From positions 1,178,001 to 1,242,000 of the forward strand of contig CP163498.1 in NCBI GenBank assembly GCA_041071465.1: 64,000 bases of DNA, given 5' to 3'. Position 1 is the stretch's first letter, and every line of letters starts with the position of its first letter. This document shows, in pieces, positions 55,374-63,500 of the stretch. The notes below the pieces were generated by a model, which was given only the letters and a program-made list of their open reading frames with translations, made no database searches and was not told the DNA's origin. Origin of the DNA: Pseudomonas putida. Lineage in GTDB: Bacteria > Pseudomonadota > Gammaproteobacteria > Pseudomonadales > Pseudomonadaceae. Position numbers and translations under genes: made by a program.

Positions 55374-55490
55374 GACACTTCCTTGGTGTTGTTTTTGTTG
55401 AGCAGTCAGTAAGGCCGAAGCGCTTCGACTGTGCAATCAACCGTAGGAAGTTTCGCCGCCTGTGGGCAGGATTTGTCGCGTTCAGGCAAC

Positions 55491-56432
55491 TCAGCAGGCG
55501 TACATCGCCAATTTGCGCTGGATGAAGTCCAGGAAGCACTGGATACGCAGCGCCAGCTGGGTGTTGCGGTAGTAGACCGCGTGGATCGGCTGACGGTAGC
55601 CATTATTGGCTTCGCCCAGCAGCACTTGGAGGCGCCCGGTGCGGATGTCTTCGTGGGTCATGAAATGCGACAGGCTGACGATGCCCTCCCCGGCTAGCGC
55701 CAGCTGGCGCAGGGTCTCGCCACTGGAGGCGAGCAATGCCGGGCGGATGCTGAAGCGGTCGCCCTGGGCGTGGCGCAGTGGCCAATGGTTGAGCGATTCG
55801 GGCTGGCTGAAGCCGAGCAGGCAGTGGTTGGCCAAATCCTCGACGCGCTGCGGTGTGCCGTGCTGCTCCAGGTAGGCAGGGCTGGCCAGTACCTGCACGG
55901 GGCTGCAACCCAGGTTGCGCGCATGCAGGCTGGAGTCGGCCAGCTCACCGATGCGGATCGCCACGTCGGTGCTCTGCTCCAGCAGGTCGATGATCAAGTC
56001 GTCGGTGTTCAGCTCCAGCTCGATGCCCGGGTACTGGCGGCGGAACTCGCCGATCCACGGCAGGATGGCATGCAGCATGAACGGCGCAGCGGCGTTGATG
56101 CGCAGCCGCCCGGAGGGGGTCTGGCGGTTCATCGAGAGGCGCTCTTCCATCTCGTCCATCTGCTCCAGGATCAGCCGCGAACGCTCGAGGAAGAAACGGC
56201 CCTCCTCGGTCAGGTCCATGCGCCGGGTGGTGCGGTTGACCAGCGTGGTGCCCAGCTTGCCTTCCAGCCGCGACAGGGTGCGGCTGACGGCGGAGGGGGT
56301 CTGGCCCATCTGGTCGGCGGCGGCGGAGATCGAGCCGCAGTCGATGACGGCGACGAATACCTGGAGTTCTTCGGATCGGGTTATCACACGATTGGCCTTG
56401 GCAGGGGTATGCGGTGATTGATAGCGGGTCAT
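55491..56432 (-). CDS. LysR-family transcriptional regulator
   Basis: A 313-residue LysR protein. The helix-turn-helix is VFVAVIDCGSISAAADQMGQTPSAVSRTLSRLE and the effector domain begins about residue 100 (GRLRINAAAPFMLHAILPW), typical of the CrgA/DmlR branch. It lies downstream of mdaB on the same strand across a terminator-like hairpin. It may act on the inverted repeat between mdaB and the ABM gene. Its effector is unknown. Confidence 0.85.
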   Translation of the reverse strand: MTRYQSPHTPAKANRVITRSEELQVFVAVIDCGSISAAADQMGQTPSAVSRTLSRLEGKLGTTLVNRTTRRMDLTEEGRFFLERSRLILEQMDEMEERLSMNRQTPSGRLRINAAAPFMLHAILPWIGEFRRQYPGIELELNTDDLIIDLLEQSTDVAIRIGELADSSLHARNLGCSPVQVLASPAYLEQHGTPQRVEDLANHCLLGFSQPESLNHWPLRHAQGDRFSIRPALLASSGETLRQLALAGEGIVSLSHFMTHEDIRTGRLQVLLGEANNGYRQPIHAVYYRNTQLALRIQCFLDFIQRKLAMYAC

Positions 56433-56446
56433 CGGAGTCTGTGCAA

Positions 56447-56465
56447 GGGGCCGCTGCGCGGCCCC
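56447..56465. terminator. Stem-loop between mdaB and the LysR gene
   Basis: GGGGCCGC and GCGGCCCC are perfect 8-bp arms with a 3-base loop, 9 bases after the mdaB stop codon on the minus strand. It is similar to hairpins at 49020 and 51490. Confidence 0.65.
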
Positions 56466-56474
56466 AACCTCCCA

Positions 56475-57065
56475 TTACTGCGCCTTGCCGAATACCTTGT
56501 CCAGATGGGCTTCATACGCTGCCAAGGCAGCCGGCACATCCGGCCGCTTCATCACATCCACCGCCAGGAAGGTCGGCAGGCCGCTCATGCCAAGGAACTG
56601 GTTGGCCTTGTGGAACGGGAAGTAAACGGCATCAACACCCTTGCCTTCGAAGAAATCGCTCGGGTCATCGAACGCCTGCTGCGGCGCGTTCCAGGTCAAC
56701 GACAGCATGTACTGCTTGCCGTGCACCAGGCCGCCGCTGCCGTACTTTTGCGAGTGGTCCGAACGGGTGCGGCCATCATTGGCGTAGAGGCTGCCGTGGC
56801 CTGCCGTGAAGACTTCGTCGATGTACTTCTTAACCGTCCACGGCGCCCCCATCCACCAACCGGGCATCTGGTAGACGATCACATCAGCCCAGAGGAATTT
56901 CTCCACCTCTGCCTGCACATCGTAACCACCGTCAATGAATGTCTGCTGCACGTCGAACCCGGCGCGGTCCAGATGAGCGAGGGCCGCTTCGTGCAAGGTT
57001 GCGTTGAGACGGCCATCAGAGTGAGCGAACTGTTTACCACCATTGAGCAGAAGGATCTTTTTCAT
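56475..57065 (-). CDS. mdaB: NAD(P)H:quinone oxidoreductase MdaB
   Basis: A 196-residue flavodoxin-fold FAD enzyme. It starts MKKILLLNGGKQFAHSDGRLNATLHEAA, with the NGG(K)xF signature, and carries YQMPGWWMGAPWTVKKYIDEVF. It reduces quinones by two electrons, protecting against redox cycling. In E. coli mdaB and ygiN are adjacent and work together; here a YgiN-like gene is divergent from it. I chose the ATG at 57065 over 57077 because its context fits better. Confidence 0.93.
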   Translation of the reverse strand: MKKILLLNGGKQFAHSDGRLNATLHEAALAHLDRAGFDVQQTFIDGGYDVQAEVEKFLWADVIVYQMPGWWMGAPWTVKKYIDEVFTAGHGSLYANDGRTRSDHSQKYGSGGLVHGKQYMLSLTWNAPQQAFDDPSDFFEGKGVDAVYFPFHKANQFLGMSGLPTFLAVDVMKRPDVPAALAAYEAHLDKVFGKAQ

Positions 57066-57172
57066 GCTGGCCTCCACGGCCGAATCAAAATTCAGGCCGG
57101 CAGATTAGAGGCTCACGGGTGTGGGATACAGCAGTGACGGGGCAAAATACAATTGATCAGAAGTCACGAATT

Positions 57173-57189
57173 GGCAATGAATTATTGCC
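57173..57189. promoter_or_regulatory. Inverted repeat between mdaB and the YgiN-like gene
   Basis: GGCAAT-GAATT-ATTGCC has perfect 6-bp arms and a 5-base spacer. It lies 39 bases upstream of the YgiN-like gene and 108 upstream of mdaB. It is suitable for a LysR dimer, possibly that encoded at 55491. Confidence 0.5.
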
Positions 57190-57227
57190 GTAGAATCAGC
57201 TCACCAACCATCATCGAGTAGCGCCCC

Positions 57228-57542
57228 ATGAGTGAGCAGTTCGCCTTCATCCTCAAAGCCAAGACCCGCCCGGAAATGGCTGATGCGTTCGAAACCCTGT
57301 TCCGCCCCTACGTCGAGCCAAGCCGCCAGGAGCCAGGCTGCATCGAGTACCACATGCTGCGCGACAAGGAAGACCCGAGCCTGTTCGTGTTCTTCGAAGT
57401 GTGGGCCGACCAGGCTGCACTGGACGTGCATTCGGCCCTGCCGCACATGACTGCGTTCTTCGAAAAACGCATGGAATACCTGGAGCGCGATTTCGATATC
57501 CAGCGGGTCGACATGCTCAGCGCATCATCTGCTAACCGTTAA
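57228..57542 (+). CDS. ygiN: Quinol monooxygenase-like ABM protein (YgiN-like)
   Basis: A 104-residue dimeric alpha-beta barrel (ABM) protein with EQFAFILKAKTRPEMADAFETLFRPYVEPSRQEPGCIEYHMLRD and the FEVWADQAALDVHSALPHM motif. It matches YgiN/putative quinol monooxygenase. E. coli YgiN acts with MdaB in a quinone redox cycle. It is divergent from mdaB and convergent with the TauE gene (11-base overlap of the ends). Confidence 0.85.
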   Translation: MSEQFAFILKAKTRPEMADAFETLFRPYVEPSRQEPGCIEYHMLRDKEDPSLFVFFEVWADQAALDVHSALPHMTAFFEKRMEYLERDFDIQRVDMLSASSANR

Positions 57543-58296
57543 TCAGCAGATGGCCGCCGAGTACGGCCAGGCCGATGAAGAAGCAACGCTTGAACAGCAG
57601 CGCACTGATGCGCTGACGCAGCCACTGCCCGGCCAGCATGCCAAGCAGGGCCGGCGCCAGCATCAGCAGCGATGCCCCCAGCGCCTGGCCACCCAGGGCA
57701 TCCTGCCCAGCCAGGCCAACGGCCAAGGCCAGGGTCGAGACCGTGAATGATAGGCCCAAGGCCTGGATCATCTGCTCTCGGCTCAGACCCAGGCTCTGCA
57801 GGTAGGGCACAGCGGGCATCACGAACACCCCAGTCGCCGCCGTGACCACGCCAGTGACCAGGCCGCAAAGCGGCCCCAGCCAACGCTCGTGCCCCGCAGC
57901 CACATGAAAGCCCAGGCCGACCAACCCATACAACGCATAGACCAGCAAGGCGGCTCCCAACGCGTGGGCAGCCCACGGGCCGCTGTTGATTCCCAGCCAG
58001 GCGCTGCCCAGCCATGTACCGACAAAGATCATCACCAGCATCGGCCCCAGCCGCACCAGCAGCGCCCGCAGGTGCCCACCGCTGGCCAACTGCCAAAGAT
58101 TGGTGAGGGTCGAGGGCACGATCAGCAATGCGGCAGCCTGCGCCGGTGACATGGCCAGGCCCAGCAAGCCCATGGCAATGGTCGGCAGGCCCAGGCCGAT
58201 CACCCCCTTCACTGCACCAGCTAGCAGGAAAGTCAGTACCACCAGCAGCGAGAGTGCTGGGCCAATGTTCTGGAAGAAAGTGAGCAAGGTAGTCAT
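57532..58296 (-). CDS. TauE/SafE-family sulfite exporter-like protein
   Basis: A 254-residue membrane protein with eight predicted helices in two repeats. The first is LAGAVKGVIGLGLPTIAMGLLGL and the second GVVTAATGVFVMPAVPYLQSLGLSREQMIQALGLSF, the TauE/SafE (PF01925) pattern. It is an anion exporter or importer of unknown substrate. It is divergent from the LysR gene at 58375, a likely regulator. Confidence 0.87.
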   Translation of the reverse strand: MTTLLTFFQNIGPALSLLVVLTFLLAGAVKGVIGLGLPTIAMGLLGLAMSPAQAAALLIVPSTLTNLWQLASGGHLRALLVRLGPMLVMIFVGTWLGSAWLGINSGPWAAHALGAALLVYALYGLVGLGFHVAAGHERWLGPLCGLVTGVVTAATGVFVMPAVPYLQSLGLSREQMIQALGLSFTVSTLALAVGLAGQDALGGQALGASLLMLAPALLGMLAGQWLRQRISALLFKRCFFIGLAVLGGHLLING

Positions 58297-58374
58297 GGGG
58301 CCGATGATGGCGTACAGCGAACGAGGTGAAAATCTGCCATATACTCAGCCAGCCTCTTGCCAAGACAGAGCCAC

Positions 58375-59256
58375 ATGCACTTTGACCTGATCGACCTCAA
58401 GCTGTTCCAGCACACCCTGGAGTGCGGCAACATCACCGCCGGCGCCAGCCGCAGCCATCTTTCACTGGCAGCGGCCAGTGCGCGCATCCGCGCCATGGAA
58501 GCCTCGCTGGGTATTCCTTTGCTTGAGCGTAACCGTCGTGGCGTACAACCGACGCCGGCCGGCCAGGCGTTGTTGCAGCATGCGCGGCTGATAACCCAGC
58601 AAGTCGAGCGCTTGCAGTTCGACCTAAGCCAGTATGCGCAGGGGCAGCAAGGCCAGGTGCGCCTGCTGTGCAACACCGCTGCGCTTACCGAGTACCTGCC
58701 CGAACTGCTGGCCAGCTTCCTGGCGGAAAACCCCGGTGTCAGCGTGGACGTGCAAGAGCTGCCGAGCTTGCGCATCGTGCAGTCGATTACCCAGGGCATC
58801 GCCGACCTGGGCATCGTTTCCACCGCTGCCCCCAGCGAGCATCTGCAAACCCGGCCGTTTCGCGACGACCCGCTGGTGCTGGTGACACCGCTGGGCCACC
58901 CGCTGGCCCATGCAGCCGCGCCCAGCTTCATCGAAAGCCTGAGCCATGGCTATGTCGGCCTTGGGGCTGGCAGTGCGTTGGCGCTGTACCTGGAAGAGCA
59001 GGCGCTACGCGAGGGGCGGCGCATGCGGATTCGGGTGCGGGCAGAAGGGTTTGACGGGGTGATTCGCATGGTGGCGGGCGGTGCAGGTGTCGGGGTGGTG
59101 CCGCTGGCAGCGGTGCAGCGCTGGCAAGGGATGTTGCCGTTGCATTGGGTAGCGCTTGAGGAACCATGGGCCAACCGCAAGTTGCTGGTATGCGCGCGGG
59201 ATTTTACTGCGCTACCGGGCTATGCCGCAGGGCTGGTCACCACACTCTGCGGCTGA
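58375..59256 (+). CDS. LysR-family transcriptional regulator
   Basis: A 293-residue LysR regulator. The helix-turn-helix is LKLFQHTLECGNITAGASRSHLSLAAASARIRAME and the effector domain is collinear with CysB/YgfI-like proteins. I chose the ATG at 58375 (MHFDLIDLK). It is divergent from the TauE/SafE transporter gene with 78 bases between, the usual LysR-transporter layout. Immediately after it lies a decayed cation transporter fragment. Confidence 0.86.
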   Translation: MHFDLIDLKLFQHTLECGNITAGASRSHLSLAAASARIRAMEASLGIPLLERNRRGVQPTPAGQALLQHARLITQQVERLQFDLSQYAQGQQGQVRLLCNTAALTEYLPELLASFLAENPGVSVDVQELPSLRIVQSITQGIADLGIVSTAAPSEHLQTRPFRDDPLVLVTPLGHPLAHAAAPSFIESLSHGYVGLGAGSALALYLEEQALREGRRMRIRVRAEGFDGVIRMVAGGAGVGVVPLAAVQRWQGMLPLHWVALEEPWANRKLLVCARDFTALPGYAAGLVTTLCG

Positions 59257-59268
59257 GGCAAGCAACAA

Positions 59269-59447
59269 GTGCAGGTAGTGCCGGCCAGCATCACCGACCT
59301 GCATTTATGGCGCGTGGGCAAAGACCGGTACGCCTGCGTTCTCGGCTGGCCAGCCAAGTCGCTCTCAGCGCCAACAGCGTGCGCAAGGCTCTGGGCGGGC
59401 ACGAAGAACTGGCGCACATCACCGTCGAGGTAAAACGCCTGGCATAG
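59269..59447 (+). pseudogene. Remnant of a cation diffusion facilitator C-terminus (CDF/DmeF-like)
   Basis: About 60 codons resembling the last segment of a CDF metal exporter. They contain VVPASITDLHLWRVGKDRYACVL in one frame and ALSANSVRKALGGHEELAHITVEVKRLA in another, ending at the stop at 59447. The DLHLWRVG and HEELAHITVEV motifs are diagnostic of the cytoplasmic tail of DmeF-type proteins. The membrane part is missing: the fragment starts 12 bases after the LysR stop. A single missing C near 59346 separates the two frames. This is gene decay from a deletion or replacement, not just a sequence slip. Confidence 0.7.
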
Positions 59448-59543
59448 CGCGGGCAGGCAGCTGGACGTCGAGCCCAGGCAACTGCGGCTCGGCCGATGGG
59501 CCTATGGTGACCCGTCATTCAGCCAGTCACCAGGAGTTGTGCC

Positions 59544-59756
59544 ATGTCCGATTTCATCACCGTCCTGCGCGAAACCTGCCCGACGCCGGTCGTGGACGCC
59601 ACCAAGTGGAAGCGCATCGGCGGCGATCCGCACACCGTCAACCTCAATGCCTACCTGTCTGCCGACGGCAGCAAGATCATGGGCACCTGGATCTGCACCC
59701 CAGGCAAGTTCGAGGTCAACTACGAGAAGTGGGAGTTCTGCCACTTCCTCGCTTAG
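59544..59756 (+). pseudogene. Cupin-domain protein, truncated by island insertion
   Basis: The first ~69 codons of a small cupin (~115 residues expected): MSDFITVLRETCPTPVVDATKWKR, then DGSKIMGTWICTPGKFEVNYEKWEFCHFL. The cupin motif should continue with a glycine-rich HFLEGxC-type segment. Instead the frame reads one alanine codon and stops at 59754-59756, exactly where base composition falls. The start at 59544 has CAGGAG upstream. The missing 3' half is not in the window, which is what insertion of a mobile element into this gene would give. Confidence 0.75.
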
Positions 59757-59886
59757 TGAAACCAAAAATATCCCAAAACCAACAAAAATACGTTATCGAC
59801 TTGTTTTTCTTGATTTTTTTTTGGGAATAATTTTAGGATACCCCAGCATCCAGTTCCTAAATCGAAGCCACCGATAAGGCCCTTTG
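59757..59886. other. Island edge: AT-rich non-coding segment with inverted repeat
   Basis: 130 bases between the cut cupin gene and the first island gene, strongly A/T-rich, in contrast with the GC-rich chromosome. AAAAATATCCCAAAA (59764-59778) and TTTTGGGAATAATTTT (59819-59834) form an imperfect inverted repeat. AACCAAAAATA recurs in direct orientation as AACCAACAAAAATA. This could hold the recombinase recognition site or a terminator for the minus-strand island genes. I cannot separate the two. Confidence 0.5.
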
Positions 59887-60519
59887 CTAACCTCCCCTCT
59901 CCAAGGTCAACACTTTCTCAATCGCATCTCTGAATCCCGGTTTTTGAATGATACGGCCCTTGGAGTCCGAGACCTCGCCACGAGGCCCGATTGTCTGTCC
60001 CATCTGACGCAGATTATCCTCATCGATTGCAAACCTCAGCGCCGATAATTCAACCTCCCTCAGCCGAAAGTATGTTTCAGGTGTTTTCCCTTCAACCGCA
60101 CCTAAAAAAATGGGCGTCATGCCACTAGAAAGCTGTCGACGCATCTTTGATTTTAACGCCTTCAACTCCTTTACCAGCAAAGAAACATTTAACTTCAGCA
60201 CCGGATCTTCGATACTCGAGACCCAAGATAATGCATCAGAGAATTGATGCGTTGGAGCTGGCATCGATGCTTGTTTCCAAGCATGGATTAGCAATCTGTA
60301 ATGTTCCCCTGTAGGATTCACAATCGACTTTTCACTGGGTACTGCCAAGCCGCGAGCTTGTCCCATAGCCAGCAGAGCTCTGTATGAGAAGTCCTTTACC
60401 TCAAGGCTCGCAGCAATCTTACAAGCTTCGTTGATCGCCTCCAGACTTCGACGGCGTCGAGAGTCACTTGCTTCGGATGTCAACCTTTCAAATACCACTT
60501 CTGGAAGCTCACTCATCAT
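59887..60519 (-). CDS. Small protein of the recombinase operon (GmtX-like)
   Basis: A 210-residue, mainly helical soluble protein; no catalytic motif recognised. It begins MMSELPEVVFERLTSEASDSRRRRSLEAINEACK and ends with GRIIQKPGFRDAIEKVLTLERGG. Codon use is A/T-rich like the recombinase. Its start codon lies inside the last codons of the recombinase gene (11-base overlap), with GGAG upstream, so the two are co-translated. A large recombinase followed by a small uncharacterised gene at one edge of an island matches the Gamma-Mobile-Trio layout, where the small partner is GmtX. It could instead be a DNA-binding accessory factor like TnpC of Tn554. Confidence 0.6.
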   Translation of the reverse strand: MMSELPEVVFERLTSEASDSRRRRSLEAINEACKIAASLEVKDFSYRALLAMGQARGLAVPSEKSIVNPTGEHYRLLIHAWKQASMPAPTHQFSDALSWVSSIEDPVLKLNVSLLVKELKALKSKMRRQLSSGMTPIFLGAVEGKTPETYFRLREVELSALRFAIDEDNLRQMGQTIGPRGEVSDSKGRIIQKPGFRDAIEKVLTLERGG

Positions 60520-63500
60520 TCTCGTCTCCATGCGCACCAGAGGTAAGCGATACGTAATTCGAAAAAATCGCCTTGATTTCGGATGTTATGGGAGTCAAAC
60601 CGGCTTGATATTCATCAACATCCAATATCATTAACTTCCCTGAGATCAAATTATCGATTCTTTCCCAGGAATGCAGACGACTCATCAGCAACGAATTTAA
60701 CTGATTGCATGCAGCAAGCTTTTGCGCATTTGTAAGCTTATACATTGCTGGCCGCAACCCGTTATTAGCTGCCATCCTGTCGATCATTTCTGAAATCAAT
60801 GGCAAGGCACGAGATGGGTTCGCAGATCTGTAAATAGTTGCATTTTGACAGATTTCAGACAGCAGATGGTAGGTCGACTCTGAGGCCCTGAAGCTCATCT
60901 CCTTCAGGTCTTCCGAAACAACTAACTTAAGCTCTGCCTCACTATTTTCTGACTCAGTGTGATCGATTGCTTTTACGCAATCCATTACGTAGCGATTGAC
61001 AGCCCCATAGTCACGTAACAACACTTCGAGTTTTGCTGCACTTTGTTGCTGTTGAGCGACTGAACGTTTACGGTCCAGCTCCCGATCAAATGGTAGATCT
61101 TTGATGCTCGCATCGTACCAGGCGCTTTCCAACTCATCCAGTTCAGCTGTATAAGCTTGATATCTACCGCTTTCATCATGAATTTCAAGAGCTATCTCAT
61201 TCGCCAATGAAACCAATCCTCCTAAGAATGCTATCCCTGAAACAAAGAAACGACAACGAGGACAATTTTTCTGCCCTAGATACCCAGCTTCAACCGCGGC
61301 ATATACATTCTCAATGAGATCACCACCTATATTGCAGGCGGCAGCCGACATCGGGCATATTCCCCAATCAAAAATTACGTTTGCAGATTTTGTCGATGAC
61401 TTCTCGAAAAAAATCCTATTTCCGTCAGTTGCAATCAAATTCCTAGCTTGCGATTGCAAGCCATTGGCAAGCACGTCTCGCACCAAATTATCACAGGCGG
61501 TATATTCAGCACGCTTCTCGGCCTCTTGCATAGGCCTCCGCATTTGGTGTTCCTTAAGACTCACATAGTGAATGGTCATGACGAGCGCTGCATGCCCAAC
61601 CAGCTTCGACACTATATGTATCGGCGCATCCCCGTCCGCTATATAGGCGGTGATGAGACTTACCCTCAAGCAGTGAGGAGTGTAGTCACTAAGATAACGA
61701 GGTCCGTACTGACTGTTTTTCCTGGCTAGATCTTCCCCACCCCGTTGAATGAGATAAAGTAGCTTAGGCAATGTGGTCTGGAAGGCCGTTGCCGTAGTAA
61801 TAGGCTGACCCGTTTTATCTTGTCGAAAAAGAAAGCATTGGCTACCCCGAGATTTCAAAATCTCACTATTGATCTCTGCGTGTGTTTTTATCGAAGTCCA
61901 TGGTGTGGGGTAATCAAGCGGTGAGTATTTTTCCTGCCAGTCCCTCAACACCAACAACCAATACGCCAAATCCTCTGGAATCCATTCGACTTCGTATCCT
62001 TGATCACGAGCACCAGTTTTATTAGTTGTGCAATAGAACTTTGGATATCCATTTTTCCCTTTTTGAACTGCCGCCTGAGGTGTACTGCTCCTGGTGCCAC
62101 GCAAAGCAAGATGCCCAGTATTCTTCCTCCACTCAATTGTACCAGTTTCCATGTCAACAACTCCGACCTCTCGGTCAGCCTCTCCGCTATCCAGCCACAG
62201 AATCTGTTGCCCCCGTAATGGAAACCTTAGCAAGGTATAAAGCGCTACAAACCGAACCGGAGACCATACCTGATACACAACTACTCTGCGCCGTTTCCCA
62301 GCAACAACCCGCTCAATTCGCTCAAGCTTTCGCCATACCGTATGAGGATCATCGACATCAATTTTCGATAATGGGACATCAAGCCAGTCTCCGCGGCTAT
62401 CGAAGAACTCTTGGAGATGCTCTAACTGGCTTAGGGACACGCGTCGTGATAGAGACATCTCATAATCAGGAACGAGGTAGTTTCTAGCTCTCAAAATATA
62501 CTCGTAACCAAGCGAGGGTTTATTCGTCTGACCTAGTTTAGAATAGCCTAACCCTTTGGCGAATCCGGCGAGGATGCTAGAAAACGGATTTCTGAAGTCG
62601 TTTAGCACGACGCTCTCATCCCCATCGACATCTGTACATTCTTCGTCGAGAACCCACTGAAAAAATGTCGAAATTGACGTGTGTACCTGCTGCTTCAGGG
62701 ACTCTGCCTGAGACTCAATCAATGATATATACAGCGCAGCATTAAACTTATTAGCCCTTAATAATAAAAATTTTGGATCATCAGGTAAATTTAATTCGTG
62801 AAAGTATCCGTTTATCAGCACCCTCAACGCCATGCGACGTATTGCATAATTTGTTTGAAACCTCAAATGTTTCTCATATACATCACACAAGCATGGGTAG
62901 CTATCTGAATAATCAGGAGCTATTTCCAGCGAAAGAAAGTCTTGTATACTGATCCAGCCTTTGTGCTTGAAGGCTCGATAGGGAGCACTCGGCAGCCTAG
63001 GATCCTGCTTATATCCGTCTCTATACTCGGCATATGACTTAAAACCAAATTTTTCGGCAGCTTTTTTTGCTTCTTCATATGTTTTGTAATTCCTGTCGCG
63101 CTCAACCCCAAGGAAATTTGGCCATCCTGACCATGGAAGAAAGTGACTCTTAGGGTCGCACGGCAGACGAGGATCCAGTTTATATTTAGCTCTATAGTCA
63201 GACGCACTTATAATCCCCAACCGCTGAGCAGCGGCGCTAGCCTCGGCCAAATCACTATAAAAAAGCGGTTTAAAGAAACGAAACAAAAACTTCCAACTGA
63301 CCCAGCCTTTAGAAGCGTACTCCGACCAAGGCGCACAGGGTAATTTTTCGTCTTCCTTACGCCTAACCAAATACTCATCTTTACTCGTAATGCCCAATTT
63401 ATGCACCGCCTGCTCCATCTCTGAATAGGTGGGATAAAATTTAGATTTCTGCCTATCAAAAAAATCATACCAATTAGTCCAGCCGCGGCCAGAATAAGCC

